In this document: positions 9,062 to 17,200 of the stretch, in pieces | Layout of the letters: every line of letters begins with the position of its first letter | Numbering within the stretch: the first letter of the stretch is position 1 | Origin: Rhizobium sp. L51/94 | GTDB taxonomy: Bacteria > Pseudomonadota > Alphaproteobacteria > Rhizobiales > Rhizobiaceae | NCBI RefSeq assembly: GCF_019355555.1 | Contig: NZ_CP072145.1 | Coordinates: 1-64,000 of the forward strand | Reading direction: 5' to 3' | DNA: 64,000 nt | The notes under the pieces: model-generated | Seen by the model: the letters and a program-made list of their open reading frames with translations, nothing else | What the model was told of the DNA's origin: nothing | Databases searched by the model: none | Position numbers and translations under genes: made by a program

Positions 9062-10366
9062 ATGACGGAAGATTGGCGTGGCGATCTGGCGGAATGGTTG
9101 GCGCCATTCCTCTCGGTATTTCGGCATAAAACCCGGATGCGACTGTGTCCTGCATATATTGCAGGCCTAATTGGCCCAGGTGACCGCAAGAGTATCCAGC
9201 CGATGGCAGCCCGTGATGTTGAGTTTGGCTATGACCAACTCCATCATTTTGTCGCTGACGGCGTGTGGGAAAGCGCGCCGCTTGAGGCTATTCTCCTGAG
9301 GGAGGCTGACCGCCTAGTCGGGGACAAGTCCGGGTATCTTGTCATCGACGACACAGCGTTGCCGAAGAAAGGCACCCATTCGGTCGGGGTGGCGGCGCAA
9401 TACGCTTCGTCGCTTGGCAAGACGTCCAACTGTCAGTCGCTTGTTTCGGTGACGCTTGCATCGCGCGAAGTGCCAGTGATGGTGGGGCTGCGCCTGTTCT
9501 TGCCCGAGAGTTGGACCAATGATGCCGAGCGTATGGATCGAGCCCGGGTTCCGCAAGAACGCCAGGTAGCCCTGACAAAGCCGGAGATTGCCATTGAGGA
9601 AATTGATCGTGTGATAGCTTCTGGTGCCCGGTTCGGTTGCGTGCTGGCCGACGCCGGTTATGGGTCGAGCGGGCCGTTCCGCCAAGCCCTGAGCGAGCGC
9701 GGCCTGCTGTGGGCAGTCGGCATACCACGACGCCAGAATGTGTATCAGGCGAACGTCGGACTGATATTCCCGGAAGCTGCGACCGGAAGGCGGCGTAAAT
9801 ACCACGTCCCTGACGATGTTGCCGTCTCTGCCGAAACGATGCTGGCTGATGCGAAATGGAAGAAGGTCAGTTGGCGACGCGGGACCAAAGGCAAGCTGAC
9901 CTGCCAGTTTGCTGCTTGCCGTGTTCGGGTTGCAGATGGCCACAGGCACCGAATGAGTGACGGCCGTGTCCAGGCCATGCCTGGTGAACAGGAAATCTGG
10001 CTCGTCGGCGAAAGGCGCACAACTGGAGAGCAGAAATACTACCTGTCAAACCTGCCTGCCGTCGCCACACTCAAGATGCTTGCCGCGGCTATCAAAGCAC
10101 GGTGGATCTGCGAACAGGCACACCAGCAACTCAAGGAAGAGCTTGGGCTTGATCACTTCGAAGGCAGATCATGGACCGGATTGCACCGACATTGTCTGAT
10201 GGCGATGATTGCCTTCGCATTTCTCCAATCCCGCCGCCTCAAAGCAGCGGGACGGAAAAAAAAGAGTCGGGGGGCCACCGCCTCAGCCGACCATGCCGGC
10301 CATCAGGCAAGCCATTCTCGACTTCGTCATGCGACCGACACCCCACAGATGCCCCCACTGCGATAA
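9062..10366 (+). CDS. IS701-family transposase
   Basis: 434 residues, ATG at 9062 with GGGAGG upstream. Characteristic blocks are CPAYIAGLIGPGDRKSIQPM near residue 32, YLVIDDTALPKKGTHSVGVA (first catalytic Asp), GCVLADAGYGSS (second Asp) and QLKEELGLDHFEGRSW (Glu). These form the DDE triad of IS701-type enzymes. The C-terminus ends in a basic tail. It is about two thirds identical by eye to the copy at 47096-48322. The promoter end of its element has been separated from the gene by the IS91-type insertion. Confidence 0.9.
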   Translation: MTEDWRGDLAEWLAPFLSVFRHKTRMRLCPAYIAGLIGPGDRKSIQPMAARDVEFGYDQLHHFVADGVWESAPLEAILLREADRLVGDKSGYLVIDDTALPKKGTHSVGVAAQYASSLGKTSNCQSLVSVTLASREVPVMVGLRLFLPESWTNDAERMDRARVPQERQVALTKPEIAIEEIDRVIASGARFGCVLADAGYGSSGPFRQALSERGLLWAVGIPRRQNVYQANVGLIFPEAATGRRRKYHVPDDVAVSAETMLADAKWKKVSWRRGTKGKLTCQFAACRVRVADGHRHRMSDGRVQAMPGEQEIWLVGERRTTGEQKYYLSNLPAVATLKMLAAAIKARWICEQAHQQLKEELGLDHFEGRSWTGLHRHCLMAMIAFAFLQSRRLKAAGRKKKSRGATASADHAGHQASHSRLRHATDTPQMPPLR

Positions 10367-10412
10367 ACTCATCGCCGAGCCCGCATCAAATAATCTGCCA
10401 AAGTAGTGCTAG

Positions 10413-11826
10413 CATTACAGTTGCAATTTTGATTTCAGGTGAGCGCGTTGGGCGGCAGCTTGATGCGCTCGTCTCCAACATGACCATGCGATGATGTGGG
10501 CGGGCTTTATACGCCGCTGGGCAAGCTTATTCGCAATGCGTCGGACCTCTTGGATGGACCAGCGGATCAGATCGTGATGGTCGGCATCCTCGGTCTTTTT
10601 TGGGGTGCCGCATTATTGGCGCGATATCGGATCACAGCCATCATTGCGAAGGCGAGCATGACGAGCGAGACATGGCGATGCCAGCCATGCCACGAGCGGG
10701 TCTCGTTATGATCGAGGCCGAGTTCGTTCTTGGCTGTCTCGAAGCTATCCTCGATTGCCCAACGGTGACCTTCTACGGATACGAGCGTCTGAATGCCTGT
10801 TCCGGCCGGGCACCAAGTCGTGAAGAATGCGAGGTCGCCATCGCTGATATTGCGCCGGATCAACAAGCCACGCGTCCAAAGCCCGGTTTGCGTATCACTG
10901 TATTCGTCGGCATCGATATCGGCCAGTTCGCAGTAGGCCCAGTCATGAAGCCGCGCGCCTTTTGTGCCATCGCCAGCGGAAAGGCGATGCCATGCAGCCG
11001 GATCGAGATCACGGGCAATCTCAAGAGCGGTTCCTGCGACGAAAGGCTTACCAGACCAAGCGCCAAAATGATGGTCGGATTTAACCCCAAGAACGTAACC
11101 TTTGCAGGCTCGGCGCAGCGCTCCTTCGACGTCTCCGACGCCATACACCGCATCTGCTGCCACCCATGAAAACGGCACTTTGGCTGTCAGCGCCCGCCGA
11201 ATCATATCGACAGCGAGGGCAGGCTTGGTAGCGAAGGCTACAGCTTCAGGAACATGAGCGGCGGCAAGCCTTGCCGGATCGCTGGTCCAACTCTTTGGCA
11301 AGTACAAGGCTCGATCGATAAAGGCATGACCACGATCGGAAACATAGGCGGTGAACACACCGATTTGGCAGTTCGTTACCTTGCCCGCTGACCCTGTATA
11401 TTGACGTGAAACACCGCAAGATGTCTTGCCCTGCTTGAGGAAGCCGGTCTCATCAATGACCAGGACCGCATCATCTGTGGCAAGGTGCTCCACAACATAC
11501 TCGCGCACAATGTCGCGAAGTCCGTCTGCGTCCCAGCGTCCACGACCCAAGATGGCTTGCTGTCGCCACGGACCAGGATCGCCAGCCGCCTCAGCGCGCA
11601 TCCAACCTGTCTTACGGCGCTCATCACCTAACAAGCCGTCCAGGAAAAGGTTTGCAGATGCTGCAACGCGCTCCTGCGTAAACAATCCGCGCATACGCGC
11701 CTTAACTTCACGCAGCGACGATGCCCAAAGTTCCAACGTTGTCTCGATCGATGCACCCATCATCCATGACCTCCGAATCATGGAGGCCTATAGATTCAGA
11801 ACTTGTAAAAATACGCAACTGTAATG
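10413..11826 (-). mobile_element. IS701-related element, copy 1 of 2
   Basis: A 1414 bp element with ends CATTACAGTTGC and its inverse GCAACTGTAATG. It is flanked by CTAG at 10409-10412 and 11827-11830, the left CTAG being shared with the preceding IS701 element. The transposase reads on the minus strand. A second copy with an identical transposase lies at 12674-14087 in the same orientation. Confidence 0.9.
10567..11763 (-). CDS. IS701-family transposase (copy 1)
   Basis: About 398 residues from the ATG at 11763, chosen because GGAGGTC sits just upstream; a longer start at 11781 is possible. Motifs are DDAVLVIDETGFLKQGKTS (first Asp), WVAADAVYGVGDVEG (second Asp) and ETAKNELGLDHNETRSW (Glu). 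The FLKQGK..GV.RQYTGSAGK block is typical of the IS701 branch with double-strand DDE chemistry. Intact. Confidence 0.9.
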   Translation of the reverse strand: MMGASIETTLELWASSLREVKARMRGLFTQERVAASANLFLDGLLGDERRKTGWMRAEAAGDPGPWRQQAILGRGRWDADGLRDIVREYVVEHLATDDAVLVIDETGFLKQGKTSCGVSRQYTGSAGKVTNCQIGVFTAYVSDRGHAFIDRALYLPKSWTSDPARLAAAHVPEAVAFATKPALAVDMIRRALTAKVPFSWVAADAVYGVGDVEGALRRACKGYVLGVKSDHHFGAWSGKPFVAGTALEIARDLDPAAWHRLSAGDGTKGARLHDWAYCELADIDADEYSDTQTGLWTRGLLIRRNISDGDLAFFTTWCPAGTGIQTLVSVEGHRWAIEDSFETAKNELGLDHNETRSWHGWHRHVSLVMLAFAMMAVIRYRANNAAPQKRPRMPTITI

Positions 11827-12258
11827 CTAGGCCACGGACTCATTAGTTGAGGCGATCCATATCCTCGTCGCGACGAGCTTGAGGGCGGCCATGTAATTAT
11901 CAGCGCGCCGGTCGTATCGCGTCGCGAGGCCTCGCATCTGCTTGATACGGTTGAAGAACCGTTCCACGAGATTGCGTTGACGGTAGACCCAGCGGTTGAA
12001 GCTGAATGTCTGCTTTCGATTGGCCTTTGCAGGGATATTCGCCCAACACTTGCGTTGCTTGGCAAAGTTACGAATTGCATCGGTATCATATGCCTTGTCG
12101 GCGAGGATCGTCGCGCCGGGCCGCAGGTCGCTCAACAGCTTTTCAGCCATCGGTGCATCGCCGGCTTGGCCGGCGGTGAGTTCGAGCCGAACCGGTCTGC
12201 CATCTGCATCGACAAGAGCGTGGATCTTTGTCGTCAGGCCGCCGCGCGAACGTCCCAT
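11827..12258 (-). CDS. IS5-family transposase, C-terminal frame (orfB)
   Basis: 143 residues holding the later part of the DDE domain: GRSRGGLTTKIHALVDADG, then ILADKAYDTD (Asp) and YRQRNLVERFFNRIKQMRG (Glu motif). It overlaps orfA by about 25 bp in another frame, as in IS427-type elements that make a fused transposase by frameshifting. Its stop codon TAG (11829-11827) is completed by the flanking target DNA rather than by the element itself. Confidence 0.85.
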   Translation of the reverse strand: MGRSRGGLTTKIHALVDADGRPVRLELTAGQAGDAPMAEKLLSDLRPGATILADKAYDTDAIRNFAKQRKCWANIPAKANRKQTFSFNRWVYRQRNLVERFFNRIKQMRGLATRYDRRADNYMAALKLVATRIWIASTNESVA

Positions 12259-12670
12259 GCAAGGATCGGCAGATCCCCCTTTTTAGCGTTGGCACCATGC
12301 TGGTGAACGCGAACACAAGAACTGTCGATCATCACGATGTCTCCATCGTAACGCTTTGAAACGGCGTCCAGAAGACGATCCCAGACGCCCGCCTTGCGCC
12401 ATCGGGAGAACCGATTGTAAAGCGTCGTGCGCGGGCCATAACGCTCCGGCACATCTCGCCAAGACGAACCAGTCCTGAAACGCCAGAGGATGCCGTTGAT
12501 CACCCGGCGGTCATCGACACGTTCAATTCCACGGCTATTGTTCGGCAACAGAGGTGCAATGATAGCCCATTCTTCGTCGCTCAATTCGTGACGGCGCATA
12601 GCAATCTCCTTTCAAGGAGATTGAATCATACACCGTCAATAAGATGAACCCCGTTTATGGGGACACTGCC
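11830..12670 (-). mobile_element. IS5-family (IS427-type) element
   Basis: An 841 bp element flanked by TA at 11828-11829 and 12671-12672, the usual duplication for the IS427 subgroup. Inverted ends are imperfect: GGCCACGGACTCATTAG on the left and, read inward from the right, GGCAGTGTCCCCATAA. It carries two overlapping transposase frames and is sandwiched between the two identical IS701-related copies. Confidence 0.8.
12234..12599 (-). CDS. IS5-family transposase, N-terminal frame (orfA)
   Basis: 121 residues beginning MRRHELSDEEWAIIAPLLP, the classic IS5/IS427 N-terminus, with GILWRFRTGSSWRDVPERYG and DIVMIDSSCVRVHQHG, which contains the first catalytic Asp. GGAGATT lies just upstream of the ATG at 12599. 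Its end overlaps orfB, consistent with programmed frameshifting. Confidence 0.85.
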   Translation of the reverse strand: MRRHELSDEEWAIIAPLLPNNSRGIERVDDRRVINGILWRFRTGSSWRDVPERYGPRTTLYNRFSRWRKAGVWDRLLDAVSKRYDGDIVMIDSSCVRVHQHGANAKKGDLPILAWDVRAAA

Positions 12671-12673
12671 TAA

Positions 12674-14087
12674 CATTACAGTTGCAATTTTGATTTCAGG
12701 TGAGCGCGTTGGGCGGCAGCTTGATGCGCTCGTCTCCAACATGACCATGCGATGATGTGGGCGGGCTTTATACGCCGCTGGGCAAGCTTATTCGCAATGC
12801 GTCGGACCTCTTGGATGGACCAGCGGATCAGATCGTGATGGTCGGCATCCTCGGTCTTTTTTGGGGTGCCGCATTATTGGCGCGATATCGGATCACAGCC
12901 ATCATTGCGAAGGCGAGCATGACGAGCGAGACATGGCGATGCCAGCCATGCCACGAGCGGGTCTCGTTATGATCGAGGCCGAGTTCGTTCTTGGCTGTCT
13001 CGAAGCTATCCTCGATTGCCCAACGGTGACCTTCTACGGATACGAGCGTCTGAATGCCTGTTCCGGCCGGGCACCAAGTCGTGAAGAATGCGAGGTCGCC
13101 ATCGCTGATATTGCGCCGGATCAACAAGCCACGCGTCCAAAGCCCGGTTTGCGTATCACTGTATTCGTCGGCATCGATATCGGCCAGTTCGCAGTAGGCC
13201 CAGTCATGAAGCCGCGCGCCTTTTGTGCCATCGCCAGCGGAAAGGCGATGCCATGCAGCCGGATCGAGATCACGGGCAATCTCAAGAGCGGTTCCTGCGA
13301 CGAAAGGCTTACCAGACCAAGCGCCAAAATGATGGTCGGATTTAACCCCAAGAACGTAACCTTTGCAGGCTCGGCGCAGCGCTCCTTCGACGTCTCCGAC
13401 GCCATACACCGCATCTGCTGCCACCCATGAAAACGGCACTTTGGCTGTCAGCGCCCGCCGAATCATATCGACAGCGAGGGCAGGCTTGGTAGCGAAGGCT
13501 ACAGCTTCAGGAACATGAGCGGCGGCAAGCCTTGCCGGATCGCTGGTCCAACTCTTTGGCAAGTACAAGGCTCGATCGATAAAGGCATGACCACGATCGG
13601 AAACATAGGCGGTGAACACACCGATTTGGCAGTTCGTTACCTTGCCCGCTGACCCTGTATATTGACGTGAAACACCGCAAGATGTCTTGCCCTGCTTGAG
13701 GAAGCCGGTCTCATCAATGACCAGGACCGCATCATCTGTGGCAAGGTGCTCCACAACATACTCGCGCACAATGTCGCGAAGTCCGTCTGCGTCCCAGCGT
13801 CCACGACCCAAGATGGCTTGCTGTCGCCACGGACCAGGATCGCCAGCCGCCTCAGCGCGCATCCAACCTGTCTTACGGCGCTCATCACCTAACAAGCCGT
13901 CCAGGAAAAGGTTTGCAGATGCTGCAACGCGCTCCTGCGTAAACAATCCGCGCATACGCGCCTTAACTTCACGCAGCGACGATGCCCAAAGTTCCAACGT
14001 TGTCTCGATCGATGCACCCATCATCCATGACCTCCGAATCATGGAGGCCTATAGATTCAGAACTTGTAAAAATACGCAACTGTAATG
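12674..14087 (-). mobile_element. IS701-related element, copy 2 of 2
   Basis: Same 1414 bp length and ends as copy 1 at 10413-11826, but flanked by CTAA at 12670-12673 and 14088-14091. It is therefore an independent insertion, not a duplication of the locus. Its target overlaps the right junction of the IS5-family element. Confidence 0.9.
12828..14024 (-). CDS. IS701-family transposase (copy 2)
   Basis: Encodes the same protein as 10567-11763, with the same start logic (GGAGGTC before the ATG at 14024). Identity of the two copies implies recent transposition or gene conversion. Because they are direct repeats, recombination between them would delete the IS5-family element. Confidence 0.9.
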   Translation of the reverse strand: MMGASIETTLELWASSLREVKARMRGLFTQERVAASANLFLDGLLGDERRKTGWMRAEAAGDPGPWRQQAILGRGRWDADGLRDIVREYVVEHLATDDAVLVIDETGFLKQGKTSCGVSRQYTGSAGKVTNCQIGVFTAYVSDRGHAFIDRALYLPKSWTSDPARLAAAHVPEAVAFATKPALAVDMIRRALTAKVPFSWVAADAVYGVGDVEGALRRACKGYVLGVKSDHHFGAWSGKPFVAGTALEIARDLDPAAWHRLSAGDGTKGARLHDWAYCELADIDADEYSDTQTGLWTRGLLIRRNISDGDLAFFTTWCPAGTGIQTLVSVEGHRWAIEDSFETAKNELGLDHNETRSWHGWHRHVSLVMLAFAMMAVIRYRANNAAPQKRPRMPTITI

Positions 14088-14171
14088 CTAAGCCTCCGAT
14101 GTGGCTCAAAAACCGATCCCGGCGGGACCCGGCGGGATTGCCGTGCATGCTGCCGGAACGCCTCCTAGGTG

Positions 14172-15476
14172 TCACGAATGCGCCCTCCGCCCTGCTGCGG
14201 CCATCCCGAAGAGCGATCGGCTTAATCTGAGTGTCCCCCGCCTGCTCCGCTTGACCAGTTCCCGCAGATATCCACCCGCATTGGAAACCGAGCCATTCGC
14301 ACTTCGCTCAGCGGTCAGTGCCAGCGCCACGATAGCGAGATCTTGCCCAAGCGCGCCTACCGCCTCCTGATAGACTAACGGGTTGACGTGACAAAGGCGG
14401 CAAAGTAGCCCGCCTGACGAACGGAACACCGCCCAATGGCTGAACACTTCGGGCACCATCTCCGATAGTTGCAAAAATGCCGACCGCAAGAGCGGCAATG
14501 AAACGCAGACGATGTCGTCATCCCGGCCCACCGGCCGCCTTCCTTGCTCTATTAGCGCCGCTGCTTCCGAAGGGTTTTCCTCAAAAGCCTTCGCGCCAAT
14601 GTCGCCGGCCTCACTGATGCGGTTCGCGTCGGAGCAATTCCTCAGCTCACTACAAGATTCAGAACCTAGAGTTTCGGTTGTAGTTTGTAGGGGCCGAAAT
14701 TTCACCAGCACGGTGTTAGAATCTCGGCTCTCATAAAGAGCCTCCAAGAGCTCCGACGCTTCAATGCGCAGGGCCTCGAGCGCGTCCACGACCTCGGTCA
14801 ATTCCAGGGATCCTTGAGCGCGCCGCTCGCGTAGTCGGTCAAGGCGGGCCAACAGCAAATTCCACGTCTCGTTCAGCGACCCTAATTCCCGTCTCGCCGC
14901 CTCGACGATTGCCGCAGTGGACCGCCTGAGCGACGTGCGCCGATAAGAAAGAACCTTGCATTGCCTTGCTTCAAACTCCGCCGCATCCGCGAGATCGAGC
15001 ATTTCGCGGTAACGAGCAGCAATTGGCGATAAATTGATACCATAGGCCTCGACGATATGGCCGTCCTCACCGCGCCGGCCGCGCCGTTGATACGTGGGAT
15101 GGTCCGAGTAACAAATCAGGCCGACGTCGACCAAACCAGCAAGGTGGTATTTCAGCGTCGATATCTTGATGCCGAGACGGCGGGCCAACAGCTCATTTGA
15201 AGGCCAGACGACAGGGTCTATGCCAATGTCGGACCAATCCACGGCCTTGGTGAATGCAAACAACTGGTCGATCAGAGCAATCTTTGCGGCTTTCAACCCG
15301 ATTGCCGATGCAAAGCGTTTGGCCACCTGCAGGGCCTGTGTTCGCGACGGATGGCTCTTGCTGCACCCACTTGCTTTATCCGTTCGGTAAGCCGTGAGGA
15401 TACGGTCTGTCTTGATGCTGGCGGCACTCACCCGCCGGTGTGTACGTTCATAATGAGAATTGGGCGTGCTTATCAT
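14172..15476 (-). CDS. repC: plasmid replication initiator RepC
   Basis: 434 residues from the ATG at 15476 (MISTPNSHYE), supported by GGAAGAGGA upstream. An upstream in-frame extension to 15599 is discounted. The N-terminal winged-helix region includes WPSNELLARRLGIKISTLKYH, the middle is charged and coiled-coil-like, and the C-terminus reads GGYLRELVKRSRRGTLRLSR then SLFGMA, as in RepC proteins of alphaproteobacterial plasmids. RepC binds an origin inside its own gene and starts replication. No repA or repB lies upstream, unlike standard repABC units, so this looks like a repC-only replicon. Partition might fall to the ParA-like gene at 40376, which is inference. Confidence 0.88.
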   Translation of the reverse strand: MISTPNSHYERTHRRVSAASIKTDRILTAYRTDKASGCSKSHPSRTQALQVAKRFASAIGLKAAKIALIDQLFAFTKAVDWSDIGIDPVVWPSNELLARRLGIKISTLKYHLAGLVDVGLICYSDHPTYQRRGRRGEDGHIVEAYGINLSPIAARYREMLDLADAAEFEARQCKVLSYRRTSLRRSTAAIVEAARRELGSLNETWNLLLARLDRLRERRAQGSLELTEVVDALEALRIEASELLEALYESRDSNTVLVKFRPLQTTTETLGSESCSELRNCSDANRISEAGDIGAKAFEENPSEAAALIEQGRRPVGRDDDIVCVSLPLLRSAFLQLSEMVPEVFSHWAVFRSSGGLLCRLCHVNPLVYQEAVGALGQDLAIVALALTAERSANGSVSNAGGYLRELVKRSRRGTLRLSRSLFGMAAAGRRAHS

Positions 15477-15861
15477 TCGCGTCCTCTTCCAAGGACACGG
15501 CAGCAGAAATCCGCTCGCCAAATGGCGTCGATGCTTGACAACAATAGGGTTTTTGGAGATGATCGCGACATTCTTGTGGGTGATCAACCCCTTATCCAAG
15601 CATTGAGCTTTGACGGATCGACCTTGAAAGCGGCAACTTTCGAGGTCGTTTTCGTTTTGCCGTGCGCTATCCTTTCACCTGATTAATTAATTCGCCAAGG
15701 GACCTGGCTGATCTCATAAATCGTTGATATTGAAGCCTTTCAATTTAAGCGGCTTAGGCAGCCTGCTTAAATGAGCAATATAACAAACGATGCGGTGAAT
15801 ACAAGCGCGTGACGTCTCTCCCACAGTCGATGGGTAAGCACAGCGATCTTGAAAAATATTC
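15477..15861. other. repC upstream region
   Basis: 385 bp without a gene, between the winged-helix-like gene and repC. It contains the self-complementary stretch TTAATTAA near 15684. In RepC plasmids this interval carries promoter and countertranscript control sequences. I can see no specific antisense RNA. Confidence 0.4.
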
Positions 15862-16497
15862 TCAGGGAGGCGTGATGTCGTCGATCGCTTGTCCCGTCAC
15901 CTCGACGTGAGCGGCGTGCAAGGCTTTAAGTGCGTCCTGACGGATACTGAAGATCTTCGCAGCCTTGCCTTTTCGAACCGAGGAGGCACTCCTAACGTCA
16001 ATGACGCCCCTCTCCTTCATCGTCTTCGCAAGTCCAGTAATCTGCGAGACGTGGTTATCCGAGCAATTGGCAATCGAGCTGGCGGTAGGCTTCCGGCCGG
16101 CGGCAACCTCTGCCGCCACCGCTGCCAGGAAACCGACCTGTCGCAGACGCGTAGATCCTGTATCACCAGGAAAACGCGAAGCCAGCACGACATAAAATAG
16201 CTTGTGAAGATTGTCGGCCGAGACGACCTCGACGCTGTTCGCCGTTTCAAGAGACTCGGCCCGCGGTTGGTCGGAAACGGTGGGTTTTTCCTGCACACGT
16301 TCCTCAGATACCGCTATCTGCGCGACAACCAGCTTCCCCAGGACGAAAGGGATTCGCTCCTCAACCTCCGCCGCAAAACGCATAACCCATTCGTGGGCGT
16401 CCCGGGGAAGGAATACTCGAGATTCGGTCAGGTGTTCACCGAGCGATTTAGCCCACCAGGCCCGACGATAGGCGTTGTATTTTTCGCGTGATGTCAT
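15862..16497 (-). CDS. putative winged-helix DNA-binding protein next to repC
   Basis: 211 residues from the ATG at 16497 (MTSREKYNAYRRAWW); an alternative TTG start lies at 16521. The C-terminal third (KPTASSIANCSDNHVSQITG, then MKERGVIDVRS) has the layout of a winged helix-turn-helix of the MarR type, with a charged wing (VRKGKAAKIF). The N-terminal part is short and unrecognised. Placed directly upstream of repC in the same direction, it could control replication or copy number. I do not recognise a named family. Confidence 0.65.
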   Translation of the reverse strand: MTSREKYNAYRRAWWAKSLGEHLTESRVFLPRDAHEWVMRFAAEVEERIPFVLGKLVVAQIAVSEERVQEKPTVSDQPRAESLETANSVEVVSADNLHKLFYVVLASRFPGDTGSTRLRQVGFLAAVAAEVAAGRKPTASSIANCSDNHVSQITGLAKTMKERGVIDVRSASSVRKGKAAKIFSIRQDALKALHAAHVEVTGQAIDDITPP

Positions 16498-16839
16498 GCT
16501 GATCTTGAAGCCAGGAGCCAAGCCAATTGGAAAGGAGGGAGCGGATATTTACTCCTCGAATCATATAGGTTGGACATGCGGCCCGCAAGACAACAGCTTT
16601 CGCGGGAAATCGTGGGGCCCGGACCATGCCAACCAGCTGTGATCGTCAATGGTCACAAACAAAAAAGGCCAGTTTCCGGCTCGCATGCGTGAGACGGATC
16701 GATGTGGGCAATGCACGCTCAGTGAGACAGAAACTACATTCGGTGCGACGGACGCGCAATGCTGATCCGCCCGTTCGCGGGTGACAAAAAGTAGTGTTTT
16801 GCTGCCGTCTGCGTGCTAAACAGGGCTGGGGGCGAGCGA
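16498..16839. other. intergenic region
   Basis: 342 bp. It contains a GGAAAGGAGGGAGCG purine-rich stretch on the plus strand near 16529 that is not followed by a usable start. I see no gene. Confidence 0.4.
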
Positions 16840-17064
16840 ATGCACATTTCAGAAAACGACGGCACCTTTACTGCCCAGCACGTGACGGGCCCGACACACA
16901 ACATGCTTCGTTTGAAGATAGGCAGAGGCAAGCCACTAGAGTTTGTAGTTTCGGTTCTTCCTCCTATCGGTGAATGTCGACATACCGGCGGCCTGGCTGT
17001 TGAAGAGATTGCTTTAGCGATTAAAGCAGGTCTTGCAGATGCGAATGTAGCTTTGAAATGCTGA
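16840..17064 (+). CDS. small protein of unknown function
   Basis: A 74-residue frame from the ATG at 16840 (MHISENDGTFTAQ), with GGGGGCGAG upstream. An in-frame ATG also exists at 16813. It has no signal peptide or membrane segment. The sequence is well behaved (mixed, non-repetitive), and GPTHNMLRLKIG reminds me of short conserved hypothetical proteins on rhizobial plasmids, but I cannot name a family. It converges on virD4. Confidence 0.4.
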   Translation: MHISENDGTFTAQHVTGPTHNMLRLKIGRGKPLEFVVSVLPPIGECRHTGGLAVEEIALAIKAGLADANVALKC

Positions 17065-17200
17065 CTACATCGTAGAGGCTGCTGCCATTGTCGAAAATGA
17101 CACGCGACAGAGCGGCGTCTATGAATACCTTACCAAGAAAATCATCGAGACGGCGGCAGCGGCAGAGAGAGCATAGCGGCCGCTATGGGCTCACTGCCGT

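Larger units (their letters stand above)
6474..10408 (+). mobile_element. IS701-family element interrupted by an IS91-type element
   Basis: Ends are CACTACTTTGGCA at 6474 and its inverse TGCCAAAGTAGTG ending at 10408, flanked by CTAG at 6470-6473 and 10409-10412. A CTAG duplication fits the YTAR target preference of the IS701 family. Only about 36 bp of its left end remain before a roughly 2.5 kb IS91-type insertion; the transposase gene at 9062-10366 is on the far side. A related but diverged, uninterrupted IS701 element with the same terminal 13 bp sits at 46973-48389. Confidence 0.85.

Noticed and set aside
10413..14087. Composite transposon formed by the two identical IS701-related copies
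   Set aside because: Each copy has its own 4-bp duplication (CTAG and CTAA) and the DNA between them is only an IS5-type element, so two separate insertions explain it better.
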